Shown: positions 8,143-17,147, numbered from the stretch's first letter. The stretch is DNA of 64,000 bases from Flavobacterium zhairuonense (GCF_004352915.1 NZ_SJSY01000076.1:310001-374000); one strand, 5' to 3'. The notes: generated from the sequence alone by a model not told the origin. A program made the numbers and translations.

Positions 8143-10512
8143 TTTCAAATCGATATCGACCTTATCAACTATTCCCGTAAACTTAAATGGAGGCTTATAC
8201 GATTTTGCAACAGGCGATCCGGAATCTTCACCAATTCCGAAAGTATCAATTCCGAAACGAGCGGCTACGGTTTTATCAACTCGTCCTTCTCCTACCAATT
8301 TATTGTTGATGTAAAGTTTCCCGGTTCCTCCTTTTCCTGTTCCTCCGCCATCATAAGCAAAATCAAATCTTACCGTACTTTTTCCTATCGGAAGTGATTC
8401 TTTAGAAGTAATGACGTAACGTGCATCATCAAAATAATTATAATGATAAACCAGTTTTCCGTTCTGTACATACAACGCAAATCCTGCCGAACTTCCACCA
8501 GAAGCTACAATAATACCGCTGTCTGATTTTGATTTGAGTTCAATTTCGGCTGTTATGCTATGCGATTTGTTTTTAGTATTTGGAGAAGCAGTTTCTGCCA
8601 ATCTGGTTGCTCCTGCATAAAAAGTGAAATGTTTACGCTTAGGATCAGATGGCGTTGGTTTTGGCGAGATTAAGCGACCAGTTCCTCTGTCATCTAATGG
8701 GTACACATTATATTTTTTGGCTTCTTCTGCAAAAATCTTTTTCAGTTCTTCCACTTTTTCAGGATATTTTTTAGCTAAATCAACCGATTCGCTGTAATCT
8801 TCATCAATATTATAAAGTTCCCATTTGTCTTTATCCCAATTTCCCGGCGCATAATCCTGTCTCCACGGAAAAGTGTGTTGCGTAGCAGCAACCCAGCCAT
8901 TATCATAAATTGCTCTATTACTGAAAACTTCAAAATATTGTCTGGTTCTAACTGGTTTGGCATTCTTATCTGTGAAAGTCGATAAGAAAGAAACACCATC
9001 CATAGGTTTCTGTTCAACTCCATCAACCGTTTTTGGAGCTGGCAAATGAGAAGCATCTAAAACCGTTGGAAGCACATCAATCAAATGCACAAACTGACTG
9101 CGCATACCACCTTTATCTTTAATTACTTTTGGCCAGCTAACTACCATAGGGTTTCGGCTTCCGCCAAAGTGAGACGCTACTTGTTTTACCCACTGGAAAG
9201 GAGCATTTCCTGCCCAAGCCCAGCCTACAGGATAATGCGGTTCTGTATCTGGATCACCAATTTGATCAAGATGTTTTAAGTTATCTGCCAAAGGAGTTGC
9301 AATACCACTTAATGCTTTTACTTCGTTAATAGTTCCATCCATTCCTCCTTCAGAACTTGCTCCGTTATCTCCTACGATATAAAATATCAAAGTATTATCT
9401 GCATCTGGAAGCTTACTGATAGCTTCTAAAAGTCGTCCTGTTTCATGATCGGCAAACGAAAGATAGCCTGCATAATTTTCCATCAAACGTGCAAAAAGTT
9501 TTTTCTGATCTGCCGAAAGTTTGTCCCAAGGAGTAACCCAATCAGGTCTTGGAGTCAGTTTTGTTCCTTTTGGAATAATTCCCATTTTTAACTGGCGTTC
9601 GTAAGTTTCTTGTCTTACAACATCCCAGCCTTTATCAAACTGACCTTTAAATTTATCTCGCCATTCTTTTGGAGCGTGATGTGGAGCGTGTGCAGCTCCT
9701 GGTGCAAAATACATCATAACCGGTTTTTGAGGCGCAACTGATTTACTGTATTCGAGCCAATTGATAGCTCGATCCGTCATATCAGTCATGAAATGATAAC
9801 CTTGTTCTGGAGATTTATCTGGTTCTACGGCTTTAGTATTTTCAAAAAGAACAGGATAGTATTGATGCGTTTCGCCACCGATAAATCCGTAGAAATAATC
9901 GAAACCTAAACCTGTCGGCCAGCGGTCAAAAGGTCCTGTAATACTGCTTTCCCAATCTGGTGTGTTGTGATTTTTTCCAAACCAGCTGGTGCTGTATCCG
10001 TTCCCTTTTAAAATTCGTCCTGATGTTGCAGTGGTTTTAGGAATCATACAATTGTAACTCGGATATCCTGTTGCCCATTCGGCTAAGAAACCAGAACCTG
10101 CATTGTGATGATTTCTTCCTGTCAATAATGCCGCACGTGAAGGTCCACAGATTGCTGTTGTATGAAAGCGGTTATATTTTAAGCCATTTGCGGCAAGTTT
10201 ATCCAATTCTGGTGTTGGAACTGGACCGCCAAAAGTACTTACTTGTCCAAATCCAACGTCATCCAAAAGAATAATAATTACGTTTGGCGCACCCTGCGGA
10301 GGTGTAACCAGTTTTGGCCATTCTTCTTTTGAATCTTTATATGTTTCTCCAATTTTTCCACCAAAAGGAGGTTCCGAAATTGGCAGTGTGGTTCGGTCTA
10401 ATTCTCCTGAATCAGTCTTCTCTGTTATAGAATCGGTTTGTTTTGATTGATTGCAGCTGAAAAGAAATACAGCTAAAATAAAAAGCATTTTTGGGCTAAT
10501 AAAAGACTTCAT
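8140..10512 (-). CDS. Arylsulfatase, lipoprotein, first gene of the sulfatase operon
   Basis: 790 residues. The N-terminus MKSFISPKMLFILAVFLFSC has a lipobox with Cys20, so it is probably anchored to a membrane. Sulfatase motifs: PNVIIILLDDVGFG (metal ligands) and ICGPSRAALLTGR (formylglycine Cys about residue 122). Further conserved stretches are WFGKNHNTPDW and GDNGASSEGG. The C-terminal domain (about 620-790, including GGSSAGFALYVQ) is shared with two other sulfatases of the operon. A 22-bp palindrome lies 66 bp before the start codon (10578-10599) and also occurs before three other units in the window, so it is the likely control site for the whole operon. Confidence 0.92.
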   Translation of the reverse strand: MKSFISPKMLFILAVFLFSCNQSKQTDSITEKTDSGELDRTTLPISEPPFGGKIGETYKDSKEEWPKLVTPPQGAPNVIIILLDDVGFGQVSTFGGPVPTPELDKLAANGLKYNRFHTTAICGPSRAALLTGRNHHNAGSGFLAEWATGYPSYNCMIPKTTATSGRILKGNGYSTSWFGKNHNTPDWESSITGPFDRWPTGLGFDYFYGFIGGETHQYYPVLFENTKAVEPDKSPEQGYHFMTDMTDRAINWLEYSKSVAPQKPVMMYFAPGAAHAPHHAPKEWRDKFKGQFDKGWDVVRQETYERQLKMGIIPKGTKLTPRPDWVTPWDKLSADQKKLFARLMENYAGYLSFADHETGRLLEAISKLPDADNTLIFYIVGDNGASSEGGMDGTINEVKALSGIATPLADNLKHLDQIGDPDTEPHYPVGWAWAGNAPFQWVKQVASHFGGSRNPMVVSWPKVIKDKGGMRSQFVHLIDVLPTVLDASHLPAPKTVDGVEQKPMDGVSFLSTFTDKNAKPVRTRQYFEVFSNRAIYDNGWVAATQHTFPWRQDYAPGNWDKDKWELYNIDEDYSESVDLAKKYPEKVEELKKIFAEEAKKYNVYPLDDRGTGRLISPKPTPSDPKRKHFTFYAGATRLAETASPNTKNKSHSITAEIELKSKSDSGIIVASGGSSAGFALYVQNGKLVYHYNYFDDARYVITSKESLPIGKSTVRFDFAYDGGGTGKGGTGKLYINNKLVGEGRVDKTVAARFGIDTFGIGEDSGSPVAKSYKPPFKFTGIVDKVDIDLK

Positions 10513-10577
10513 ATTCCTTTGATTTAGTGATAATCCACTAATTTACAAACATGCGTATTACAAAATCTTTTAATCAT

Positions 10578-10599
10578 GTTGCAGATTATAATCTGAAAC
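10578..10599 (-). promoter_or_regulatory. 22-bp palindromic operator (copy A) before the sulfatase operon
   Basis: Half-sites GTTGCAGATTA / TAATCTGAAAC on the plus strand form an almost perfect palindrome. The same aligned 22-mer occurs at 20569, 33267 and 52841, each 66-145 bp upstream of a minus-strand start codon. The distal side is followed by AAAGTTTTTT, also conserved in the other copies. The bound regulator is unknown. Confidence 0.65.
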
Positions 10600-10669
10600 A
10601 AAGTTTTTTAAAACATTAGACCCTTCCTAAAATAAAATCACAAACCCGTATTAACTATCCTAAATTATA

Positions 10670-11698
10670 TCATTTTACGTATGATTTCTCCACCATAGTA
10701 ATTTTTATATCATCTTCCTGCAGCGAATTTAAAAAATCGCTCGTTGCAAATGCTTCTCCCAATGTCTTTACACCATTTGAAGCTGCTTTTCCAGATAAAA
10801 TTCCGTTTACCGCCTCTACAACCAAGGGAGCAGTCACAGCATAAATATCTTGGCCTTGGGCCGAAATTCTTCTTTCTTCATTACCTTTTAAAGCAACGAC
10901 TTCAAGACTAAATTGCTGTGAAGATCTGTTTTTTTCATCTGTTGGTTTTGGCTCTGGCGTATTGTTGTTTCTAAGATCGTCTAAAGAGTTCTGACTCAAA
11001 TACGTATTAACCGAATTCACGTTTAAATGGCTCGAAATCGTAATGATTTCTGAAAGAGGCAGACTCACCACTTCTTTGTTGCCTATTGGTTTTTTAAAAT
11101 TCCATTCTTTTGAAGGAGTTGGCTCAAGTTCTTGCAAGCGATTGTCTTTGAACGTTAATCTTTTGTAGTGATTTCGCTCTCCTGTCAATCTCGTCCCTTT
11201 TGTAGGATGCCAGGAATCCAGGCCAATATACACGTTGATTTCATCTGCATGCTCCCACTCCTTTGTCAATTGAGTCGCCAATACATCAGCTAATCCACCA
11301 TAAAAGGCTGCTGCTGGAATGATTAAAATTTCTTTATTTTTAGCTTCTTCTGAAAATTCATCAATAATATCTAACACTGGTTTTTGTTCTGCCGATAAAT
11401 CAATATAATGACTGCCAGATCTTAAAGCTGATTTAATTATGGGCACCGAAGTATCCAAATATGGACCAGCAGCGTTTATAATAATTTTGGTGTCTTTAAA
11501 AGCTTCGTCTAATGATTTTGGATCATTGATATTTGCCACTTTTATTTCTGAATCCGGAAAAAACGGAACCAAAGCAGTCAATTTTTCCAAATCTCTTCCA
11601 GAAAGAACCAAATTTCTATAACCTTGTCTGTAAAGTTCTGCAACAATAAATTTTCCTGTATGTCCGTATGCCCCATAAATTGCAATAGTATTTTCCAT
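10670..11698 (-). CDS. Saccharopine dehydrogenase-like NAD(P)-binding protein
   Basis: About 342 residues from ATG 11698; an in-frame ATG 24 bp upstream would precede the Rossmann strand with a charged leader. The N-terminus ENTIAIYGAYGHTGKFIVAEL has the nucleotide-binding GxxGxTG loop. It continues with a SGR at the end of strand 2 (NADP preference) and NAAGPYLDTSVPIIKSAL, the segment typical of the saccharopine dehydrogenase NADP-binding family and related trans-acting enoyl reductases. It lies 62 bp downstream of a NIPSNAP gene on the same strand. Both are divergent from an HxlR regulator, which suggests an inducible two-gene operon. The substrate is unknown; true saccharopine dehydrogenase activity is unlikely given the context. 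Confidence 0.8.
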   Translation of the reverse strand: MENTIAIYGAYGHTGKFIVAELYRQGYRNLVLSGRDLEKLTALVPFFPDSEIKVANINDPKSLDEAFKDTKIIINAAGPYLDTSVPIIKSALRSGSHYIDLSAEQKPVLDIIDEFSEEAKNKEILIIPAAAFYGGLADVLATQLTKEWEHADEINVYIGLDSWHPTKGTRLTGERNHYKRLTFKDNRLQELEPTPSKEWNFKKPIGNKEVVSLPLSEIITISSHLNVNSVNTYLSQNSLDDLRNNNTPEPKPTDEKNRSSQQFSLEVVALKGNEERRISAQGQDIYAVTAPLVVEAVNGILSGKAASNGVKTLGEAFATSDFLNSLQEDDIKITMVEKSYVK

Positions 11699-11760
11699 AA
11701 ACTGTATTTTTTTAGACATCATCCTATCAGATGATTAATAAATATTTGAAAAGTTGTTTT

Positions 11761-12450
11761 TTATTGAACAAGCAATAAAGCATTTTGTGTTGTGATTAAT
11801 TGCAGCATTGATTGTTTCAGGTGGTTGTTCATTTCATTGATCAATTTTTGCTTTAATTGATACTCTTTTTCATTTTCAAAAGATGTAATGGAAACCAAAA
11901 GGTTTTTGTCCTGAAAAACTGGAAGTCTAGGAAAATCATTTTCTTGCATTTCACTGACCCAAAGTGTTGTATTTTTGATCTCTAAGCTTTCTAAAAATGG
12001 CATATATTCAGTATTAAAAAGAGCAATTACTTTGTCCAGTGTACTGTTGCAACTATAAAAATTCACCATAACAATTTTATGACTCGCGTCTAAGAAATTG
12101 GTAGAAATACTTGTAGCAAGCGGACGCAGCAAATAAACATTGTCTGAATTGATCATCATTTCATTGGCTCCTTTTCCATAGTCTTTCCAAGTTTTACTGT
12201 CAACATAAAAATCATTTAAGAATTTTATTCTTGTTTCCATATTCTTAAAACCTCTAAACCAGATAAATCTATCATTTACGCTCTCAATTTTAAATTGTCC
12301 CAAAGTAAAACCGCCACTATTATGCATTGGAGCAACAAAATGAGCATTGAAGTATTCTTTAAACTCGTCTGTCATATTAGGCTTTAATAAATAATTGCGA
12401 AGCTCTAATACTGTAATCTCTTGATTATTTGATTCTTGGGCGTTTGTCAT
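11761..12450 (-). CDS. NIPSNAP family protein
   Basis: 229 residues, no signal peptide. ITVLELRNYLLKP near the N-terminus followed by FIWFRGFKNMETRIKFLNDFY matches the dimeric alpha/beta-barrel NIPSNAP fold, and a second, more divergent ferredoxin-like half (HKIVMVNFYSCNSTLDKV) follows. Related proteins are small cytosolic barrels of mostly unknown function, some monooxygenase-like. It is the first gene of a probable two-gene operon transcribed away from the HxlR regulator, whose operator lies in the shared 203-bp intergenic region. Confidence 0.8.
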   Translation of the reverse strand: MTNAQESNNQEITVLELRNYLLKPNMTDEFKEYFNAHFVAPMHNSGGFTLGQFKIESVNDRFIWFRGFKNMETRIKFLNDFYVDSKTWKDYGKGANEMMINSDNVYLLRPLATSISTNFLDASHKIVMVNFYSCNSTLDKVIALFNTEYMPFLESLEIKNTTLWVSEMQENDFPRLPVFQDKNLLVSITSFENEKEYQLKQKLINEMNNHLKQSMLQLITTQNALLLVQ

Positions 12451-12566
12451 AATTCTTAGTTCTTAAAATGATTAAAAGCGGAGCAAAAACAATCTATCAC
12501 GAATGAAAATCAGAATCTGTTTAATAAAATATATTAATAATTCCTCTAACAAAGAAAACAATATAA

Positions 12567-12608
12567 TATCTTTACCACAAGTACGTACAAAAAAGTACCC
12601 TACGTACT
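12567..12608. promoter_or_regulatory. HxlR promoter and inverted-repeat operator
   Basis: TATCTTTA (12567-12574) matches the Bacteroidota -7 box TAnnTTTG except in the last base. Just downstream, AGTACGTA (12580-12587) and TACGTACT (12601-12608) form a perfect 8-bp inverted repeat with a 13-nt spacer. A nested AGTAC-N5-GTACT occupies 12594-12608. A position over the expected transcription start suggests repression, probably by the HxlR protein encoded 46 bp downstream. Confidence 0.6.
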
Positions 12609-12653
12609 AAAACTATACTAATACTGAAAATCAGCATTTTAAAAATAAAAAAA

Positions 12654-12986
12654 ATGGCAAAAAAAATAAACGTAAAAGCATATTGCCCAGTTGATTACGC
12701 TTTTCAACGAATTGGAGGAAAATATAAAGGCCGAATTTTGTGGTCCCTAAAAGATGACATCTTGCGCTATGGTGAACTAAAAAAAACCATCGAAGGGATC
12801 ACACCAAAAATGCTCACCCAAACTTTAAAAGAATTAGAAGCTGACGGATTGATTTTCCGAAAAGTTTATCTCGAAGTACCACCTCGGGTTGAATATTCGT
12901 TATCTGAAACTGGTATTGAGTTAATTCCTTTCATCAACCAAATGAGTGCTTGGGCTGAAAAACAAATGGCTTTGATTCAGATTTAA
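12654..12986 (+). CDS. HxlR family transcriptional regulator
   Basis: 110 residues forming a single winged-helix domain. CPVDYAFQRIGGKYKGRILW is the HxlR N-terminus with a conserved Cys at about residue 11. RYGELKKTIEGITPKMLTQTLKELEADGLI is the recognition helix and wing, and YSLSETGIELIPFINQMSAWA is the dimerising C-terminus. In family members such as YodB the N-terminal Cys senses quinones or aldehydes; whether that holds here is inference. It is divergent from the NIPSNAP / saccharopine-dehydrogenase-like pair, with an inverted repeat in between, so autorepression and control of that pair are likely. Confidence 0.93.
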   Translation: MAKKINVKAYCPVDYAFQRIGGKYKGRILWSLKDDILRYGELKKTIEGITPKMLTQTLKELEADGLIFRKVYLEVPPRVEYSLSETGIELIPFINQMSAWAEKQMALIQI

Positions 12987-13029
12987 AATGCAATAAAATA
13001 GCGTTTGGATTTTGTATCGTATAGTCACA

Positions 13030-13066
13030 AAAAGAGACAACTAGTTGATAGTTGTCTCTTTTTTTA
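13030..13066. terminator. Hairpin terminator after the HxlR gene
   Basis: AAAAGAGACAACT (13030-13042) pairs perfectly with AGTTGTCTCTTTT (13050-13062) around the loop AGTTGAT, followed by further T residues. A-tract and T-tract flank both sides, so it may also stop the converging Lrp-type gene. Confidence 0.85.
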
Positions 13067-13154
13067 TGTATAAATATGTAGGTTTTTCAAGCCTTTACAG
13101 CCTAACATTTTACTGTCTGATTTTTCACAATATTTCAAATAAACCATCGCGGAA

Positions 13155-13607
13155 CTACCCGTACAGATTTTTTATCTCAGACATGACAAAGGTACTTTGG
13201 GTACTTCCTATACTTTCAACTGATCCCAATTTATTAAATACAAAATCCTGATAATGCTTCATGTCTTTGGCAGAAACTTTCATTAAAAAATCGTAATCTC
13301 CTGAGATATTATAGCATTCCACAACTTCTTCTATTTTCATAATATCACTAACAAACTGATTCCCAATATTGCGATCGTGCTGTTTAAGTTTGATATTGCA
13401 GAAAACTATAAATCCTCGGTTTAATTTTTCTGCATCAAGAAGTGCTATATACTTCTTAATATAACCATTGTTCTCCAATCTTTTAATACGCTCAAAAACT
13501 GGCGATGCAGAAAGATTTACCATTTTAGCAAGCTCTTTTACAGTGTATTTAGAATTATCGTGAAGTATATTTAATAACTGAAGATCAATATCGTCTATTT
13601 GTTCCAT
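13155..13607 (-). CDS. Lrp/AsnC family transcriptional regulator
   Basis: 150 residues. The N-terminal HTH reads DDIDLQLLNILHDNSKYTVK, ELAKMVNLSASPVFERIKRLE, NGYIKKYIALLD, and is followed by the RAM (ligand-binding ferredoxin-like) domain with ECYNISGDYDFLMKV and the FVMSEIKN C-terminus. Length and order are those of ordinary Lrp/AsnC regulators, which often bind amino acids. It lies directly downstream of the mesX-mesD-transporter operon on the same strand but 141 bp away, with palindromic AT-rich DNA in between, so it probably has its own promoter. Control of the methionine-related operon is plausible but unproven. Confidence 0.93.
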   Translation of the reverse strand: MEQIDDIDLQLLNILHDNSKYTVKELAKMVNLSASPVFERIKRLENNGYIKKYIALLDAEKLNRGFIVFCNIKLKQHDRNIGNQFVSDIMKIEEVVECYNISGDYDFLMKVSAKDMKHYQDFVFNKLGSVESIGSTQSTFVMSEIKNLYG

Positions 13608-13748
13608 AGAATATTTTACTTTAAAGTAGGTTTAATTTATTTCTAAATTAGAATAAAATTCTTTAAATACAACTAAAAACAATACAAAAATCTTATTTTA
13701 CACCAATTAAAAACATAATAACCTGCACTTAATTTCATAAAACAAAAA

Positions 13749-14741
13749 TCACACTTCTTTTCGACCAGCCATACCCTGAGCGATGATGCTGGCTGCAATC
13801 AATTGCAGAGCATGGTAAAGCATTAACGGGAGCAATACGATGCCAGTGATGGTACTGTGCTGAAAAAGTACTTTTGACATAACGGTGCCGTGCACCAATG
13901 ACTTTTTAGATCCGCAGAATAAGACGGTAATACGGTCTTCAACTGAAAAACCAAGCAAGCGACTGAGTAGTCCAACACAAAAGAATACAGCAAAAAACAA
14001 GACCATCATCCCTGTGGCGAGTCCGGCAAGTTCAAGGGCGGTGAAGCCTTCAAAAAGATGTTCGGAAAATGACTTACAAAACGACGTGTAAATAATCGTT
14101 AGAATAACTGACTGATCGAAATATTTGAGTTGTTTCTTATACTTTTCAGCAATGGCGCCAAAACGGGAGTTGAGGCTGATACCAATAATGACAGGCAGCA
14201 AGACTTGAAGAATCAATTTTATTACGATATCAGTGATATCAAATTCCCCTGTTGCGGAAGCTATGAACAACCCAACCCAAAGCGGCGTAACCACTACTCC
14301 TATCAAACTGGAAATGCTCGCATTGAAAATGGCAGCAGGAATGTTTCCTTTGGCGATAGAAACCATTACCACCGAAGATGATACTGTAGATGGCAAAGCA
14401 GCCAAAAAAAATACACCCAGCCAAAGCAACTCCAAACCGTTATTGACAAACAACGGGCGAAATGCCAAAACAAGGAGCGGAAAAAACAAAAAGGTTGTCA
14501 ACTGAACGACAATGTGCATTTTCCAGTTGGAAAGTCCGGCTTTTAGTTTCTCAACACTCAACTTCATGCCATAAAACAAGAAAATCAAGGAAACGCCAAC
14601 ATTTGCAATTTCCTCCAGCGAAACAGGTTCTTTGATCATGCCTGGCTTTGGCAAAAAATAAGCCATCAGGATCATGGTGGCTATCATTAACAGGAAACCG
14701 TCGAAACCTGCTTTTTTTAATACTTCTAATAATTTGTTCAA
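13749..14741 (-). CDS. SBF-like (bile acid:sodium symporter superfamily, YfeH-type) transporter
   Basis: 330 residues, almost entirely hydrophobic with about nine or ten predicted membrane segments. VGVSLIFLFYGMKLSVEKLKAG and FFLAALPSTVSSSVVMVSIAKGNIPAAIFNA are characteristic of the SBF-like CPA transporter family to which E. coli YfeH belongs. It is the third gene of the unit that starts with mesX, 58 bp after mesD. Import of a methyl donor, a precursor or an S-compound for methionine synthesis is a reasonable inference; the family also includes transporters for unrelated organic anions. Confidence 0.87.
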   Translation of the reverse strand: MNKLLEVLKKAGFDGFLLMIATMILMAYFLPKPGMIKEPVSLEEIANVGVSLIFLFYGMKLSVEKLKAGLSNWKMHIVVQLTTFLFFPLLVLAFRPLFVNNGLELLWLGVFFLAALPSTVSSSVVMVSIAKGNIPAAIFNASISSLIGVVVTPLWVGLFIASATGEFDITDIVIKLILQVLLPVIIGISLNSRFGAIAEKYKKQLKYFDQSVILTIIYTSFCKSFSEHLFEGFTALELAGLATGMMVLFFAVFFCVGLLSRLLGFSVEDRITVLFCGSKKSLVHGTVMSKVLFQHSTITGIVLLPLMLYHALQLIAASIIAQGMAGRKEV

Positions 14742-14799
14742 TGTGTTTTACTATTATTTCTCCGTGGAGGTATGGACTCCATTATTAATATATTTATGA

Positions 14800-15831
14800 C
14801 TAAATCCCAAGTTCTTTACGAATAATTTCTGCTCCTGCGCTTAAAGCATTTAACTTGCCACTGGCTACGTTTCGGGACAAAGGAGCCATACCGCAGTTTG
14901 TAGAAGGGTAAAGATTTTCGGCATCTACAAACTTAAGAGCTTTACGCAGTGTATCAGCTACTTCTTCTGGTGTTTCGATAGTATTGGTTGCCACATCAAT
15001 CGCACCCACCATTACTTTTTTACCACGAACAAGTTCCATTAAATCTAAAGGCACATTGGAGTTGTGGCATTCTAAAGACACCACATCAATTTTAGATTTT
15101 TGAATTTTCGGAAAAATTTCTTCGTATTGTCGCCATTCTGAACCTAATGTTTTTTTCCAATCCGTATTTGCCTGTATTCCATAACCATAACAAATATGAA
15201 CCGCAGTCTGGCAGTGCAAACCTTCAATAGCTCTTTCTAATGCAGCCATTCCCCAATCGTTTACTTCATCAAAGAACACATTAAATGCAGGTTCATCAAA
15301 CTGGATAATGTCTACCCCTGCATCTTGAAGTTCTCTTGCTTCTGCATTGAGTGCTTTCGCAAATTCCCACGCCAGTTTTTCACGGCTTTTGTAATGGCCA
15401 TCGTACAAGGTATCTACCATTGTAAGCGGGCCTGGCAATGCCCATTTTATAGGCTTGTTTGTCTGTTTACGTAAAAATTTAGCATCTTCAACAAAAACTG
15501 CTTTCTGGCGTGCAACCTCACCTATAACCATAGGAACACTTGCGTCATAACGGTTACGGATTTTTACAGTTTTACGGTTTTCAAAATCTACACCGCTTAA
15601 ATGCTCGATAAAAGTCGTTACAAAATGCTGGCGTGTCTGCTCGCCATCACAAATAATATCCAGACCTGCCAATTGCTGTTCCTGCAAAGAAATACGAAGA
15701 GCATCCTGTTTCCCTTCAAGTAATTGCTCTCCTTCTAATTTCCAAGGTGACCAAAGTTTTTCAGGTGGTGCAAGCCAAGCAGGTTTTGGTAAACTTCCAA
15801 CAATTGAGGTTGGTAATAATAACTTCTTCAT
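14800..15831 (-). CDS. mesD: Folate-independent methionine synthase MesD (core-MetE)
   Basis: 343 residues, only the C-terminal catalytic barrel of cobalamin-independent methionine synthase (MetE, about 750 residues). The zinc ligands are recognisable: HIC (His212, Cys214), SLE (Glu254) and NCG (Cys313). QFDEPAF near residue 180 matches the MetE homocysteine-binding segment. Core-MetE proteins encoded next to a DUF1852 gene are the MesD family, described as methionine synthases that do not use methylfolate and need the DUF1852 partner MesX and oxygen. Here the DUF1852 gene lies 30 bp upstream, which fits exactly. The predicted reaction is methylation of homocysteine by an unidentified donor. 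Confidence 0.85.
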   Translation of the reverse strand: MKKLLLPTSIVGSLPKPAWLAPPEKLWSPWKLEGEQLLEGKQDALRISLQEQQLAGLDIICDGEQTRQHFVTTFIEHLSGVDFENRKTVKIRNRYDASVPMVIGEVARQKAVFVEDAKFLRKQTNKPIKWALPGPLTMVDTLYDGHYKSREKLAWEFAKALNAEARELQDAGVDIIQFDEPAFNVFFDEVNDWGMAALERAIEGLHCQTAVHICYGYGIQANTDWKKTLGSEWRQYEEIFPKIQKSKIDVVSLECHNSNVPLDLMELVRGKKVMVGAIDVATNTIETPEEVADTLRKALKFVDAENLYPSTNCGMAPLSRNVASGKLNALSAGAEIIRKELGI

Positions 15832-15861
15832 AATAGTATAATTTTAATGCGATGTAATCAA

Positions 15862-16911
15862 TTAAAGGGTAAAATTAGCAGACCACTGCTCCAGAACATT
15901 TTTATAAGGTTTAATGAAATGCGCTTCTGCATATTTGCCTTGTTCAACAGCCAGTCGGCTGCGCTCTTCGCGGTCATAATCCACGCGAGTCAGTGAATAA
16001 TCTTCGTGTTTAAGACTAGGCTGATAGATTTTCCCAGCCACTGAATTTGCATTGTAAATTTCAGGGCGATAAATCTTCTGGAAAGTTTCCATTGTGCTGA
16101 TTGAACTGATTAGTCCAAGATCCGTATAATCTGCAAGTAGATCTCCGGAATGATAAAAAGCCATTGGTGCCAAACTGTTTGGAGGCATGAAAAAACGAAC
16201 TTTTAAGCCCATTTTAGAGAAATATTCATCAGTGAGAGAATACTCGTTCTGCAAATATTCAAAGCCCAGAACCGGATGCTCATACTCAGTGCGGGTATAA
16301 GTTTTGTTGCTCGATACACTTAAACAAATGATCGGTGACAACTTAAAGTTCTCTTTATAAGTGGCTGAATTCACAAAGCACTTATAAAGTTTTCCGTGCA
16401 AATCACCAAAATTTTCAGGAATAGAAAAAGTAGATCTATTTTTATTATACTCAATCAATAAAATACTGAAATCATAATCCCGAACATAAGAAGAATAATT
16501 ATTTCCGGCAACCCCTTCGATTTGCTGGCCAGTCTTATGGTCAAAAATATTCGTTTTTAAAACTTCAATCATCGGCAGATCGCTAGTACCACTCTTATCA
16601 TCAATACTCATCGTTACTGTGAGGATTTCAAGTTCAACATGGTAACGATCCCCTTTTGGATTATCCAAATGAGCCAATGCATTGAATCGATTGTTAATCA
16701 TATTTAAGGCATTACGTAAGTTTTGCTGACGATTAGCTCCTCTTGCCAAGTTAGCAAAATTGGTTGTCAGACGCGTTTTACTTGAGGGGTGATAGTTTTC
16801 ATCTAAACAAGTGCTTTTTAGCGTAAACACAAAATCATTCTTGATTGTATTCTGGGCGTTTTCAATATCCTGCTTTTCGTTTCTTAAATCTTCTTGTATG
16901 TTCGCTTTCAT
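15862..16911 (-). CDS. mesX: MesX (DUF1852), partner of MesD
   Basis: About 349 residues from ATG 16911; an in-frame ATG 66 bp upstream would add a non-conserved leader. The protein is soluble, with no signal peptide. Conserved-looking stretches include TTNFANLARGANRQQNLRNA, NRFNALAHLDNPKGDRYHVE and RFFMPPNSLAPMAFYHSGDL. I recognise it as DUF1852 from these stretches, its length and its position before core-MetE. Family knowledge: MesX is needed for MesD function under aerobic growth and its chemistry is unresolved. It is the first gene of the mesX-mesD-transporter unit and divergent from a flavin-dependent nitroreductase, a possible but unproven source of reduced flavin. Confidence 0.82.
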   Translation of the reverse strand: MKANIQEDLRNEKQDIENAQNTIKNDFVFTLKSTCLDENYHPSSKTRLTTNFANLARGANRQQNLRNALNMINNRFNALAHLDNPKGDRYHVELEILTVTMSIDDKSGTSDLPMIEVLKTNIFDHKTGQQIEGVAGNNYSSYVRDYDFSILLIEYNKNRSTFSIPENFGDLHGKLYKCFVNSATYKENFKLSPIICLSVSSNKTYTRTEYEHPVLGFEYLQNEYSLTDEYFSKMGLKVRFFMPPNSLAPMAFYHSGDLLADYTDLGLISSISTMETFQKIYRPEIYNANSVAGKIYQPSLKHEDYSLTRVDYDREERSRLAVEQGKYAEAHFIKPYKNVLEQWSANFTL

Positions 16912-17147
16912 CTGATGACAAGGTTTAGTGTTTTTACCCTGCAAATTTGAAAATAAAAGATTTAATATTTTTAACAATACAAAAATTCAGATAATTATTC
17001 TTTTTAAATATACTTTCACAGATTATTAATCTTTTTACAAATACAATAATAAGGAAAAACAGATAATTATTCTTTAGAGAACCAGAATATGACCGATTTG
17101 AAGTTCCCCATAGCCATTCAAGCCTCGAAAAAGAAAACAATATAATC

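Noticed and set aside
1589..10512. Sulfatase cluster as a classical polysaccharide utilisation locus
   Set aside because: No SusC/SusD pair, glycoside hydrolase or hybrid two-component regulator is present in or next to the cluster.
13617..13657. TACTTTAAAGTA and a neighbouring AT-rich palindrome before the Lrp-type gene as an operator
   Set aside because: Possible autoregulation site, but AT-rich palindromes of this quality are expected by chance here; not supported by a second copy.
14800..15831. Truncated metE
   Set aside because: The frame is intact, all zinc ligands are present and the DUF1852 partner is adjacent, so it is a complete core-MetE (MesD), not a broken full-length MetE.
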